Source of the DNA: Bradyrhizobium sp. CCBAU 53338
GTDB lineage: Bacteria; Pseudomonadota; Alphaproteobacteria; Rhizobiales; Xanthobacteraceae
Direction: 5' to 3'
NCBI RefSeq assembly: GCF_015291665.1
Contig: NZ_CP030048.1
Coordinates: 5,828,001 to 5,892,000 of the forward strand
Length of the DNA stretch: 64,000 bases
Notes under the pieces: model-generated
What the model was told of the DNA's origin: nothing
Seen by the model: the letters and a program-made list of their open reading frames with translations, nothing else
Databases searched by the model: none
Program-made: the position numbers and the translations under genes
Part shown: piece by piece, positions 17,874-29,260 of the stretch
Numbering within the stretch: position 1 is the first letter of the stretch
Layout of the letters: each line of letters starts with the position of its first letter

Positions 17874-17916
17874 CGGCAATTCAGATCACCACCGCCGATA
17901 AGGCAAGAGGACAACA

Positions 17917-17946
17917 CGACAAAAGGCCGGGATTGCTCCCGGCCTC
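17917..17946 (-). terminator. Rho-independent terminator of the glp operon
   Basis: The stem GGCCGGGA / TCCCGGCC (17925-17932, 17937-17944), with loop TTGC, reads on the minus strand into TTTTGT. It lies 51 bases beyond the glpV stop codon and ends the glycerol transport operon. Confidence 0.85.
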
Positions 17947-17996
17947 CTGCTCTCATGGATGGCCAGGATGAACCCGGCCATGATGACGTCGGCGAA

Positions 17997-19778
17997 TTAC
18001 TTCGCGTCGGCGCGCTTGGGCGGGCTGGCCGGCCACGACTTGATCAGCGTGTCGTAGTCGACGGTTTCGCCCTTCGGCTTCTCGTTCGCCAGCTTGCGCT
18101 GCGGAGCGATGTTGCCGTCCTTGGCCGACTTGTCGTACCAGAACTCAGCCGTCTTCTTCGGGTTGAGCTTCGGTCCGCAGGCACCCTGCACGCCCGACTT
18201 CTCGAGACGCTCCATCACCGAGTCCTGAGCGGCAGCCAGCGCATCCATCGCCGCCTGCGGCGTCTTCGCACCGGACGACGCATCGCCGATGTTCTGCCAC
18301 CACAGCTGAGCAAGCTTCGGATAGTCAGGCACGTTGTTGCCGGTCGGCGTCCACTGCACGCGCGCGGGCGAACGGTAGAACTCGATCAGGCCGCCGAGCT
18401 TCGGCGCGCGTTCCGTGAAGGACTTGTCCCAGATGTCGGATTCGCGGATGAAGGTCAGACCGACATGGCTCTTCTTCAGCGACACCGTCTTGGAGACGAT
18501 GAACTGGAGATACAGCCAGGCAGCCTTGCGGCGATCGAGCGGGGTCGACTTCAGCAAGGTCGCCGATCCCACGTCCTGGTAGCCGAGCTTCATGCCGTCC
18601 TTCCAGTAGGAGCCGTGCGGCGACGGAGCCATACGCCACTTCGGCGTACCGTCCGCGTTCATCACGGGCAGGCCGGGCTTCACCATGTCGGCGGTGAAGG
18701 CGGTGTACCAGAAGATCTGCTGGGCGATGTTGCCCTGCGACGGCACCGGACCCGATTCGGAGAAGGTCATGCCCTGAGCCTGCGGCGGAGCATACTTCTT
18801 CATCCAGTCGAGATACTTGACGATCGAGTAGACCGCCGCCGGGCCGTTGACGTCGCCGCCACGCTCGACCGACGAGCCGACCGGACGGCAGCCTTCCATG
18901 CGGATGCCCCATTCGTCGACCGGCAGGCCGTTCGGGATGCCCTTGTCGCCGTTGCCGGCCATCGACAGCCAGGCGTCGGTGAACCGCCATCCGAGCGAGG
19001 GATCCTTCTTGCCGTAATCCATGTGACCATAGACGCGGACGCCGTTGATCTCCTTGATGTCGTTGGTGAAGAACTCGGCGATATCCTCATAGGCCGACCA
19101 GTTCACGGGAACGCCGAGATCGTAGCCGTACTTGGCCTTGAACTTGGCCTTGTAGTCCGGGTTGGTGAACCAGTCGTACCGGAACCAATACAGGTTCGCG
19201 AACTGCTGGTCAGGCAACTGGTAGAGGTGACCGTTCGGCGCGGTCGTGAACGACTTGCCGATGAAGTCGTTGACGTCGAGCATCGGGTCCGTGACGTCCT
19301 TGCCGTCCTTCGCCATCCAGTCGGTCAGGTCGACCGCCTGGCCGTAACGGAAGTGCGTTCCGATGAAGTCGGAGTCGTTGATCCAGCCGTCATAAACGTT
19401 CTTGCCGGACTGCATCTGGGTCTGGATCTTCTCGACGACGTCACCTTCCTGGATGATGTCGTGCTTGACCTTGATGCCGGTGATCTCCTCGAACGCCTTC
19501 GCGAGCGTGCGGGATTCGTATTCATGCGTGGTCAGCGTCTCGGAGACGACGTTGATCTCCATGCCCTTGAAGGGTTCAGCGGCCTTGATGAACCACTGCA
19601 TTTCCTTCAATGCGTCGTCCTTCGACAGGGTCGACGGCTGGAATTCGCTGTCGATCCACTTCTTGGCGGCGGCTTCGTCCGCGCGCGCCGGCGCGGCGAT
19701 CGTCATCGAGGCCGCGATCAGCGCGACGGCGCTGGTCATGGTCAGAAGACTGTCCTTGGTCGTTCTCAAGTGTCGCAT
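17997..19778 (-). CDS. glpV: Glycerol ABC transporter substrate-binding protein
   Basis: This 593-residue periplasmic binding protein of the extracellular solute-binding family 1 type has a signal peptide ending near residue 33 (APARA). The body has the two-lobe pattern of sugar-type binding proteins (ITGIKVKHDIIQEGDVVEKI, WINDSDFIG, LPDQQFANLYWFRYDWF). Assignment to glycerol rests on context: the order glpR, glpD, then two ATPases, two permeases, a small membrane protein and this gene is that of glpSTPQUV of Rhizobium leguminosarum. A large C-terminal part, longer than MalE types, is usual for this group. It is separated from glpU by 76 bases. Confidence 0.92.
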   Translation of the reverse strand: MRHLRTTKDSLLTMTSAVALIAASMTIAAPARADEAAAKKWIDSEFQPSTLSKDDALKEMQWFIKAAEPFKGMEINVVSETLTTHEYESRTLAKAFEEITGIKVKHDIIQEGDVVEKIQTQMQSGKNVYDGWINDSDFIGTHFRYGQAVDLTDWMAKDGKDVTDPMLDVNDFIGKSFTTAPNGHLYQLPDQQFANLYWFRYDWFTNPDYKAKFKAKYGYDLGVPVNWSAYEDIAEFFTNDIKEINGVRVYGHMDYGKKDPSLGWRFTDAWLSMAGNGDKGIPNGLPVDEWGIRMEGCRPVGSSVERGGDVNGPAAVYSIVKYLDWMKKYAPPQAQGMTFSESGPVPSQGNIAQQIFWYTAFTADMVKPGLPVMNADGTPKWRMAPSPHGSYWKDGMKLGYQDVGSATLLKSTPLDRRKAAWLYLQFIVSKTVSLKKSHVGLTFIRESDIWDKSFTERAPKLGGLIEFYRSPARVQWTPTGNNVPDYPKLAQLWWQNIGDASSGAKTPQAAMDALAAAQDSVMERLEKSGVQGACGPKLNPKKTAEFWYDKSAKDGNIAPQRKLANEKPKGETVDYDTLIKSWPASPPKRADAK

Positions 19779-19854
19779 TAGTTTCCTCCGGTTGAAGCGA
19801 CAAAACTAAAATCCAGGCCCGGGTAGACCCCGGATCTGCTCTTTCTCGCCTGCC

Positions 19855-20184
19855 TCAGACGGTGCGAAAGATCACCACGCCCGAGGCAAGCGAAATCACG
19901 GTTGCGAGCCATAGGCTCGTCAGCTCAAATCCTTCCTCTCCGATCGGAAGCGTCGCGATCGGATCGGTACCGACGAAGCCGATCCAGACCAGGTGGATGA
20001 CGGCAGCCACGATCAGCGAAATGAACAGGCGGTCGCCACGCGTGGTCGGGATGCGCAGGATCCCGACGCGTTCGGCCTCGGGATAGGCGGCCGCGAGCCA
20101 GGTCATGACGGCCAGCGTGCACGCCAGCGCCACGAAGAAAATCGCGGTCGGCAGCGTCCAGGCCATCCATGCGATGGAGTCCAT
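19855..20184 (-). CDS. glpU: Small membrane protein of the glycerol transporter (DUF2160-like)
   Basis: This 109-residue protein has three hydrophobic segments (about 8-30, 52-70 and 88-106) and matches the DUF2160 family of small inner-membrane proteins found next to glycerol ABC transporters. In R. leguminosarum the equivalent gene is glpU; its exact role in the transporter is not known. It starts 9 bases after glpQ ends, with AGGAGG-like bases just before the ATG. Transcription and translation are clearly joined to the permease genes. Confidence 0.88.
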   Translation of the reverse strand: MDSIAWMAWTLPTAIFFVALACTLAVMTWLAAAYPEAERVGILRIPTTRGDRLFISLIVAAVIHLVWIGFVGTDPIATLPIGEEGFELTSLWLATVISLASGVVIFRTV

Positions 20185-20193
20185 GAAAACCTC

Positions 20194-21901
<1,708 letters not shown>

Positions 21902-21902
<1 letters not shown>

Positions 21903-22987
21903 CAGGCGGCTCCTTCCACCAGAAGGCTGTCGGCATAGACGTGGACGTGCGCGGGATCGAATTTCAGCCCGGCATTGCCGTCGGAGCTGGTGAAGCCCGC
22001 CGGCGCGCGCGCCGCGATCTTGGCCTCGCCGATGCGCACGCGCGCGAAGCGGATTCGGCCGAGGTCGTCGATCCGCTCGATTTTCGCAGTGAGCACGCCG
22101 GGCCCGGGCGCAACCGCGTCCACAAACTCCGGGCGCACACCGATCTCGATCTTGGCACCGGCCGGAAGGTTGTCGTAGCTGCGGTTCAGCGCGATGACAT
22201 GGCCGTCGACCTTGGCTTCGCGCCCCCTCACCTCGGCCGGCAGGATGTTCATGCCGGGCGAGCCGATGAAATAGCCGACGAAGGTGTGGGCGGGCTTGTC
22301 GAACAGCTCCGCCGGCGTGCCGCTCTGCACCACGCGCCCGTCATGCATGACGACGACGGTGTCGGCGAAGGTCAGCGCTTCGGTCTGGTCGTGGGTGACG
22401 TAGATCATCGTGAGGTCGAGCTCGCGATGCAGCGCCTTGAGCTTGGAGCGAAGCTGCCATTTCAATTCGGGATCGATCACCGTCAGCGGCTCGTCGAACA
22501 GCACGGCGGCGACGTCGGAGCGGACGAGACCGCGGCCGAGCGAGATCTTCTGCTTGGCATCGGCCGTCAGCCGGGTCGCCTTGCGATTCAGATAGGGTTC
22601 GAGGTCGAGCAGGCGGCCGATCTCGGCGACGCGCCTGTCGATCTCGGCCTTCGGCACACCGCGGTTCTTCAGCGGAAACGCCAGGTTCTGCCCCACCGTC
22701 ATGGTGTCGTAGATCACCGGAAACTGGAACACCTGGGCGATGTTGCGCTTCTGGGTTGACAGCGGTGTGATGTCCTGGCCGTCGAACAGGATTTTCCCGC
22801 GCGACGGCGTGATGATGCCGGAGATGACGTTGAGCAGCGTGGTCTTGCCGCAGCCGGACGGGCCGAGCAGCGCATAGGCGCCGCCCTGCCGCCAGGTCAT
22901 GGTCACCGGCTTCAGCGCAAAGGTTTCCTGTGGCGCATCGTTGCCGCCGTAGGAATGGGCGAGATCGACGAGGTCAATGCGGGCCAT
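21902..22987 (-). CDS. glpT: Glycerol ABC transporter ATPase with degenerate signature motif
   Basis: This 361-residue ATPase of the MalK/UgpC group has a canonical Walker A, GPSGCGKTT (42-50), a Q-loop (Q88), Walker B VLFDEP with Asp165-Glu166 and the switch histidine in VTHDQ (His199). The ABC signature, normally LSGGQ, reads LTADAKQ (about 140-146), so the composite ATP site that uses this signature is probably non-canonical. A regulatory TOBE-like domain follows from about residue 245. It starts 12 bases after glpS. Compare GlpS, which has the opposite defects. Confidence 0.93.
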
Positions 22988-22999
22988 ATCGCATCTCCC

Positions 23000-24072
<1,073 letters not shown>

Positions 24073-24076
<4 letters not shown>

Positions 24077-25623
24077 GAGCGTCCTCCTGCCTGCAGCAGA
24101 GGACTTTGCGACACGACGTGAGTCTTGATCCAGTCACTCAGGGCGGCAATTTCGTCGACAGATAGCCGCAGGCCGAGCTTGGAGCGGCGCCAAACGATAT
24201 CTTCGGCGGTCACCGCCCATTCGTTGGTCATCAGGTAGCGAACCTCACGTTCCGTCAGGGTTGCGCCGAAAGCCTGGCCGAGATCGGCGGCCGACTTGGC
24301 GTCGCCCAGCAGCTTGATGGCGCGTGTGCCGTAGGCGCGCGCGAGGCGCCGCGCGTGCTCATGGCTCAGGAAGGGATAGCCGCGCTGGAGCTCGGCGATC
24401 AGGCCATCGACGGCCGACACGTCCATGTCGCCGCCCGGAAGCGGCCATTTGGCGGTCCAGCCCTCACGCGCTTTCGCACTACGAAGATAGGGCGCGAGCC
24501 GCTCAAGCGCTTCCTCGGCGAGACGACGATAGGTCGTGATCTTGCCGCCATAGATCGACAGCAACGGCACCCCGCCGGGCGTATCGAGTTCGAATACGTA
24601 ATCGCGAGTCGCGGCCTTGGCTTCGCTGGCGCCGTCGTCATAAAGTGGTCGCACGCCGGAATAGGTCCAGACGACATCCTCTGATGTCACGGGCTTGGCG
24701 AGATATTCGCTTGCGGCAGCGCAGAGATATTGGATCTCCTCGGCGGTCGCCTTCACCTTGGACGGATCGCCGTCATAATCGCGGTCGGTGGTGCCGATCA
24801 GCGTGAAGTCGTCCTGATAGGGGATGACGAAGATGATGCGACCGTCTGCGTTCTGGAACATGTAGGCGCGGTCGTGGTCGTAGAGCTTCTTGACCACGAT
24901 GTGCGAGCCCTGCACCAGGCGCACTTTGGCTTTCGCGTTGACGCCTGCACCGCGGCCGAGCACGTCCTCGACCCAGGGGCCGCCGGCATTGACCAGCGCG
25001 CGAGCCTGGATCTGCGAACGCGCGCCGGTCAGCGTATCAACCATGCCGACGGTCCAGATGCCGTCGGACTGCTTGATATCCGTCGCGCGGGTGCGGGTGC
25101 GGATCTCAGCGCCCTTGTCGGCGGCGTCACGTGCGTTCAGCACGACCAGGCGAGCGTCATCGACGAAGCAGTCGGAATATTCGAACCCGCGGCCATAGCG
25201 ATTCGGAATCAAAGGCTTGCCGACCTCGTCGCGCCGGAGATCGACCGAGCGGGTCGCCGGCAGCAAATGACGACCGCCGATGTGATCGTAGAGGAAGAGG
25301 CCGAGACGCAGCAGCCAGGCGGGGCGCAGGCCGGCGTGATGCGGCAAAACGAAACGCAGGGGGCGAATGATGTGGGGCGCAATGCCCCAGAGGATCTCGC
25401 GCTCGATCAGCGCCTCGCGGACCAGACGGAATTCGTAATATTCGAGATAGCGCAGGCCGCCGTGCACCAGCTTGGTCGACCAGGACGACGTCCCGCTCGC
25501 CAAATCGTTCATTTCGCACAGGAAAACAGTGTTGCCGCGACCCACCGCGTCACGCGCGATGCCGCAACCGTTAACACCGCCTCCAATGATGGCGAGGTCG
25601 AAAATACGCTCCAACAGACGCAT
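24073..25623 (-). CDS. glpD: Aerobic glycerol-3-phosphate dehydrogenase
   Basis: This FAD enzyme at the inner membrane oxidises glycerol-3-phosphate to dihydroxyacetone phosphate and passes electrons to quinone. The 516-residue protein begins with the FAD-binding DLAIIGGGVNGCGIARDA fold and has the family block SGTSSWSTKLVHGGLRYLE (shown here as GTSSWSTKLVHGG) and YGGKITTYRRLAE. I chose ATG 25623; an in-frame TTG at 25656 would add 11 residues. It is the first gene of the glpDSTPQUV run, preceded by a phased repeat array likely bound by GlpR. No glycerol kinase gene is in the window. Confidence 0.95.
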
Positions 25624-25657
25624 CCCCCGAAAACCGCTCGTTCCGTCGCGCGGCAAC

Positions 25658-25725
25658 TTTCGCTTTTGATTAGATCACACCGGAAAACGAAAGCAAGACG
25701 AAAGAGAGACGAATGGAAGTGAAAG
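25658..25725. promoter_or_regulatory. 11-bp-phased TTCG repeats before glpD (candidate GlpR operator)
   Basis: On the plus strand ACGAAA (25687-25692), ACGAAA (25698-25703) and ACGAAT (25709-25714) repeat exactly every 11 bp. A weaker GTGAAA lies at 25719, and an inverted TTTCGC at 25658-25663. On the minus strand these read TTTCGT, one per helical turn, just upstream of glpD. DeoR-type GlpR operators use TTCG-containing half-sites, so GlpR is the likely ligand. Confidence 0.55.
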
Positions 25726-25839
25726 TGGAACTTTTCCATCGCCAAAGTGGTCGAGAAATCGGCAGCCTCACGGGCGGATTCTGGGGCAGTCGGCTTGATC
25801 GAGCGGCACGCGGGCCAACGAGCGAACTCGCAGCCTTGA

Positions 25840-25859
25840 ATGTAGCAACATAACTACAT
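25840..25859. promoter_or_regulatory. Inverted repeat before the toxin-antitoxin pair
   Basis: The arms ATGTAG (25840-25845) and CTACAT (25854-25859) are separated by 8 bases in an AT-rich patch about 47 bases upstream of the antitoxin start. Antitoxins of this kind usually repress their own promoter through such a dyad, so this is the likely operator; it is inferred from position and symmetry. Confidence 0.5.
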
Positions 25860-25905
25860 ATCATTTGCGCGGGTATGACGACGCCGCTACCGAGAGGGGC
25901 TGACG

Positions 25906-26157
25906 ATGGTGACCACCCTCACCAGCCGGGAATTCAATCAGGACACCAGCGGCGCGAAAAAAGCTGCATCGCAGGGACCAGTCTTCATCACAGACCGGGG
26001 TCGCCCGGCCCACGTGCTGCTGACGATCGAAGATTATCTGCGCCTGAGCGGCGGACACATGAGTCTTGCCGAGGCTTTGGCGCAAACGAGTGCGGACTTT
26101 GATTTCGATCCGCCTCGCATATCCGGCGGGGTCTTCAGGCCCGCCGGTCTCGACTGA
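25906..26157 (+). CDS. Phd/YefM-type antitoxin
   Basis: This 83-residue protein has the Phd/YefM pattern: N-terminal TLTSREFNQDTSGAKKAA, then GPVFITDRGRPAHVLLTIEDYLRL, which forms the DNA-binding and dimer part, and a variable acidic tail (TSADFDFDPP) that would wrap the toxin. It neutralises the PIN toxin encoded next and probably represses the pair. Its stop codon overlaps the toxin start by one base (TGATG). The pair is on the plus strand, opposite to all glp genes around it. Confidence 0.88.
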   Translation: MVTTLTSREFNQDTSGAKKAASQGPVFITDRGRPAHVLLTIEDYLRLSGGHMSLAEALAQTSADFDFDPPRISGGVFRPAGLD

Positions 26158-26573
26158 TGTTTCTGCTGGACACCAATGTCATTTCCGAACTCAGGCGACC
26201 AGCCAAAGCTGACCGCCATGCCGTCGCCTGGGCCAATGCAGTTCCCGCGGCAAGCTTCTTCGTGTCCGTCATTTCGATTCTCGAGATCGAACTCGGCGCG
26301 CGCCTGATCGAGCGCAAGGATGCTGCACGAGGTGCTATCTTGCGCAGTTGGATCGACGGCCAGGTCCTGGCGCGCTTCGAGGGACGGGTCCTGGCCATCG
26401 ATACGGCCGTAGCGCAGCGCTGCGCGCAACTACATGTTCCCAATCCGCGCGCTGAACGTGACGCTCTCATTGCAGCGACCGCGCTCGTTCACGGCCTGAC
26501 AGTCGTTACCCGCAATGTGAGGGATTTCGAACCCATGGGCGTGCGGCTGCTCAACCCGTGGGACGGCGCTTAG
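26157..26573 (+). CDS. vapC: PIN-domain ribonuclease toxin (VapC type)
   Basis: This 138-residue PIN-domain toxin cleaves RNA, in characterised VapCs often tRNA or rRNA. The four acidic positions expected for metal binding are visible: Asp5 in LLDTNVISE with Glu11, glutamates in SILEIELG, Asp in ERDALIAATAL, and Asp in TRNVRDFE. The VISELR variant after D-T-N is typical of FitB-like VapCs paired with Phd-type antitoxins. Its stop codon overlaps the glpR stop codon on the other strand (26570-26573), so the two genes run into each other. Confidence 0.9.
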   Translation: MFLLDTNVISELRRPAKADRHAVAWANAVPAASFFVSVISILEIELGARLIERKDAARGAILRSWIDGQVLARFEGRVLAIDTAVAQRCAQLHVPNPRAERDALIAATALVHGLTVVTRNVRDFEPMGVRLLNPWDGA

Positions 26574-27415
26574 CGCAGCCGCACCACCGGCGCTGCTTCA
26601 GGGGCTGCATCCTGCGCATCGGTCTGGGTTTCGTCGATGTCAGCGCCCTTCGGCATCGCCTCTACCACCTCGATGCCCTTGCTGTGGCAGATGGTGGCGA
26701 GACGCTCGGGCAGCTCCTGGTCGGTCACGAAGGTCTGGATCTGGGTCATATGCGCGATGCGGACCGGCGCGCTGCGGCGAAGCTTGGTTGAATCTGCGAC
26801 CAGCATGACACTGCGGGCATTGGCGATGATGGCCTGCGCAACCTGCACCTCGCGATAGTCGAAGTCGAGCAGCGCGCCCTCCTCGTCGATCGCGGACGCG
26901 CCGATGATGGCGTAGTCGACCTTGAACTGGCCGATCAACTGAGTCGCGGTCGAGCCGACCACCGCGCCGTCAGCGCGCCGCACCGTTCCGCCGGCCACCA
27001 CCACCTCGATGCGGGGATGGCGGTAGAGCAGCATGGCGACGTTGAGGTTGTTGGTGATGACGAGCAGGTCCTCGTGCGAGGTCAGCGCGCTCGCGACCTC
27101 CTCGGTCGTGGTGCCGATGTTGATGAAGAGCGAGCACCCGTTCGGGATCAGCGAGGCGGCCGCAACGCCGATGGCTTTCTTTTCGTCGGCGGCGACGAAA
27201 CGGCGCGCCTCATAGGCGAGGTTTTCGACGCCGGAGGCGATGATGGCGCCGCCATGGATACGGGTGAGCGAGCGGCGCTCGCAGAGATCGTTGAGATCCT
27301 TGCGGATGGTCTGCGCCGAGACTTCGAACCGGCGCGCCAGTTCCTCGACCATGACGCGGCCGGAGGCGCGGGCGATGTTGAGAATTTCAGCTTGGCGATG
27401 GGTCAATCCGGTCAC
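26570..27415 (-). CDS. glpR: DeoR-family repressor of glycerol genes
   Basis: This 281-residue protein has an N-terminal DeoR winged helix (about 6-58, EELARRFEVSAQTIRKDLNDL) and a C-terminal sugar-phosphate sensor domain (about 75-235) with INIGTTTEEVASAL and VGSTATQLIGQFKVDYAIIGASAID, as in GlpR. It is likely to respond to glycerol-3-phosphate and repress glpDSTPQUV. It reads toward glpD, but the toxin-antitoxin pair lies between the two on the opposite strand. The acidic, alanine-rich tail (residues 255-281) extends past the family core. Confidence 0.92.
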   Translation of the reverse strand: MTGLTHRQAEILNIARASGRVMVEELARRFEVSAQTIRKDLNDLCERRSLTRIHGGAIIASGVENLAYEARRFVAADEKKAIGVAAASLIPNGCSLFINIGTTTEEVASALTSHEDLLVITNNLNVAMLLYRHPRIEVVVAGGTVRRADGAVVGSTATQLIGQFKVDYAIIGASAIDEEGALLDFDYREVQVAQAIIANARSVMLVADSTKLRRSAPVRIAHMTQIQTFVTDQELPERLATICHSKGIEVVEAMPKGADIDETQTDAQDAAPEAAPVVRLR

Positions 27416-27505
27416 GGCAATGGCCTCAAATCAGAATGGTGCATGGTGCGGCTTCTCGCGCGCGCGGTCAATGCGCACGCCGATCACGGTTAATGGATGC
27501 GACGC

Positions 27506-28180
27506 TCACCATGCCAACGCGCGCGCGAGCCGCACGAGCAGCACCGGATCGTCGAAGGCGCTGGCGGAGGCGACCGCGCCGGCGCCAACAAGGTCAGCAT
27601 CGCTGAGGCTGGTCCGGATGCCGATGGTCGGAATCCCGGCGGCCGTGGCCGACTGCACCCCGGAGCGGGAATCCTCGAACGCGATCGAGGCAGCCGCGCT
27701 GGCGCCGACGAAGCGCAGCCCCTCCTGGTAGGGTAGCGGATGCGGCTTGCCATGCGGCAGTTCATCGCCGATCACGAGCGTCTTGAAGCGATGCGTGATG
27801 CCGAGACCCGACAGCAGCAACTCGGCATTGAGCCGCGGCGCGTTGGTGACGGCGACCATGGAAATGCCGGCCGCATCCGCGCGGTCGAGCAGCGCCATCA
27901 GACCCGGGAGCGGTTCGATCTGCCCCGCGACCAGCGTCCGGAACACTTCTTCCTTCTCGCCGAGAATTTCGGCGCGCCGCTCCAACGTCTCGTCAGGCAG
28001 AAAGCGCTCACCGATCGACACATTGGCGAAGCCTTGCAACTCTCTGGAGAAACGCGCGTGGTCGAAGACATGACCGCGGGGACCGAGCACCTGATTGAAC
28101 GCCTTCAGGTGGAGCGGGTCGGTGTTGGCGAGCGTTCCGTCGATATCGAACAGTAACGCTTTGCCCAGTCCCTGCATCAT
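27506..28180 (-). CDS. HAD-superfamily phosphatase (class IA)
   Basis: This 224-residue HAD hydrolase has the nucleophile motif LLFDIDGTL near the N-terminus, motif II in VAVTNAPR, the lysine in GKPHPLPYQEGL, and motif IV in AFEDSRSGVQSA. The insertion between motif I and II is a helical cap (C1 type), which favours small phosphorylated sugars or phosphoglycolate-like substrates. The gene lies directly upstream of glpR on the same strand, with a gap of 90 bases. A role in sugar or glycerol phosphate removal is possible but not shown. AGAGGAAAA precedes the ATG at 28180. Confidence 0.85.
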   Translation of the reverse strand: MMQGLGKALLFDIDGTLANTDPLHLKAFNQVLGPRGHVFDHARFSRELQGFANVSIGERFLPDETLERRAEILGEKEEVFRTLVAGQIEPLPGLMALLDRADAAGISMVAVTNAPRLNAELLLSGLGITHRFKTLVIGDELPHGKPHPLPYQEGLRFVGASAAASIAFEDSRSGVQSATAAGIPTIGIRTSLSDADLVGAGAVASASAFDDPVLLVRLARALAW

Positions 28181-28332
28181 TTCGATTTTCCTCTCGCGCA
28201 CTTGGCAACGATGCGGAGACGTATCAATTCGCGCCGACCGACGCAATGCAGCGCATTGCGACGACCACCGGACCCTCGACAAAACCGAATGCGGCTGCAA
28301 CAGTGGGCGCAAGTTCAAGAACGGAGAATACG

Positions 28333-28725
28333 ATGACACGCAATCGCGATCAGGCTGCCGCGACGGACGACGAGGCGGTGGCAAGAAAAGTCGAGGCCTT
28401 TCGCCTCGCCCAGATCGCGGCCGATCCGAAGGCGCTCAGCGCGCTGTGCTCGGAGGATTTGAGCTACAGCCATTCCAACGGCTTCCTCGAGGACAAGGCA
28501 GCCTTCGTCGCCAACGCCACCGACGGCAAGACGAAATTCCTGTCGATTACGTACAAGGATCCGACCATCAAGATCGTCGGCCCCGCCGCGATCGTGCGCT
28601 TCCACTGGATGGCCGAGATGATGACCGACGGCAAGAAGCTGGCAAACAGCCTTCACATCCTGATGAACTGGCAGAAGCAGAGCGATGAGTGGAAGCTGTT
28701 GTCGCGCTCCGCAACGAAGTTGTGA
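28333..28725 (+). CDS. NTF2-like (DUF4440/SnoaL-type) protein
   Basis: This 130-residue protein of the NTF2-like cone fold shows the pattern of DUF4440 members: an N-terminal helix pair (VARKVEAFRLAQIAADPKALSALCSEDLSYSHSNG), the middle FLSITYKDPTIKIVGPAAIVRFHWMAEM, and a final WKLLSRSATKL strand. Such proteins act as small-molecule enzymes or binding units; the ligand is unknown. ATG 28333 is chosen because of GGAGAA nearby. It diverges from the HAD phosphatase gene. Confidence 0.78.
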   Translation: MTRNRDQAAATDDEAVARKVEAFRLAQIAADPKALSALCSEDLSYSHSNGFLEDKAAFVANATDGKTKFLSITYKDPTIKIVGPAAIVRFHWMAEMMTDGKKLANSLHILMNWQKQSDEWKLLSRSATKL

Positions 28726-28815
28726 TCGACGATGTCGTTCGGGACGCGCCAACGGCGCGGGCCCGGCATCCATTGGTCGGCAATTTTTGCCGCAGGCTCG
28801 ATTCGGGGTTCGCGC

Positions 28816-28836
28816 TGCGCGCGCCCCGGAATGACG
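28816..28836. repeat. Partial dispersed repeat (CCCCGGAATGACG type)
   Basis: The stretch GCGCGCCCCGGAATGACG ends near 28836 and matches the right arm of the complete palindromic element at 35506-35606, where the same GCGCGCCCCGGAATGACG is present. It lies in the gap between two convergent genes. Confidence 0.6.
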
Positions 28837-28846
28837 GGCGGGCGAA

Positions 28847-29038
28847 CTACGCCGCCTCCTTCACATCGCCATCCAGCAACCTGCGCGCGGCGCGCTCGGC
28901 TTCGCGGGCGTTGCGGAAGAGCTGGCCTTCGAGCCGATTGAACTGGTGGGACGAGGCGAAGAAGCAGTAGCCTCCGTGGCCGCGAACGACGATACCCGCG
29001 GTTTCTGAATTCACTTCGATGATGTAGCTGTCCGGCAT
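28847..29038 (-). CDS. Small hypothetical protein under an EcfG promoter
   Basis: This 63-residue protein has the order PDSYIIEVNSETAGIVVRGHGGYCFFASSHQFNRLEGQLFRNAREAERAARRLL (given in shorter blocks: EVNSETAGIVVRG, FFASSHQFNRLEG, AREAERAARRLL). It looks like a small beta-sheet plus helix unit. I do not know its function. ATG 29038 has GAGGAA upstream. A perfect EcfG-type promoter lies 30-54 bases upstream, so it is probably induced by general stress in stationary phase. Confidence 0.72.
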   Translation of the reverse strand: MPDSYIIEVNSETAGIVVRGHGGYCFFASSHQFNRLEGQLFRNAREAERAARRLLDGDVKEAA

Positions 29039-29067
29039 GGCCCGTGGATTCCTCAGTGCGGGCAAAT

Positions 29068-29092
29068 AACGGCATCTCCGCCCAAAGGTTCC
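29068..29092 (-). promoter_or_regulatory. EcfG-type (general stress) promoter
   Basis: Read on the minus strand: GGAAC (29092-29088), 16 bases, CGTT (29071-29068). This matches the alphaproteobacterial EcfG consensus GGAAC-N16/17-CGTT exactly, and faces the small gene starting at 29038. Confidence 0.75.
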
Positions 29093-29260
29093 TAGGGCCA
29101 ATCAGCCGGTTTCCACCCCGAATCGACGAGCCATTGAGTACGCCGGGACCTCATCCGTTTTGTGACCCGTTCTTGGCAAAGAAGCGACGCGATGACGCGA
29201 CGGCGCCGCGTTTCCCCCGCCAGCAAGTTTTCGTGAGAAGGGACCGTTCGCCGCGCGCGG

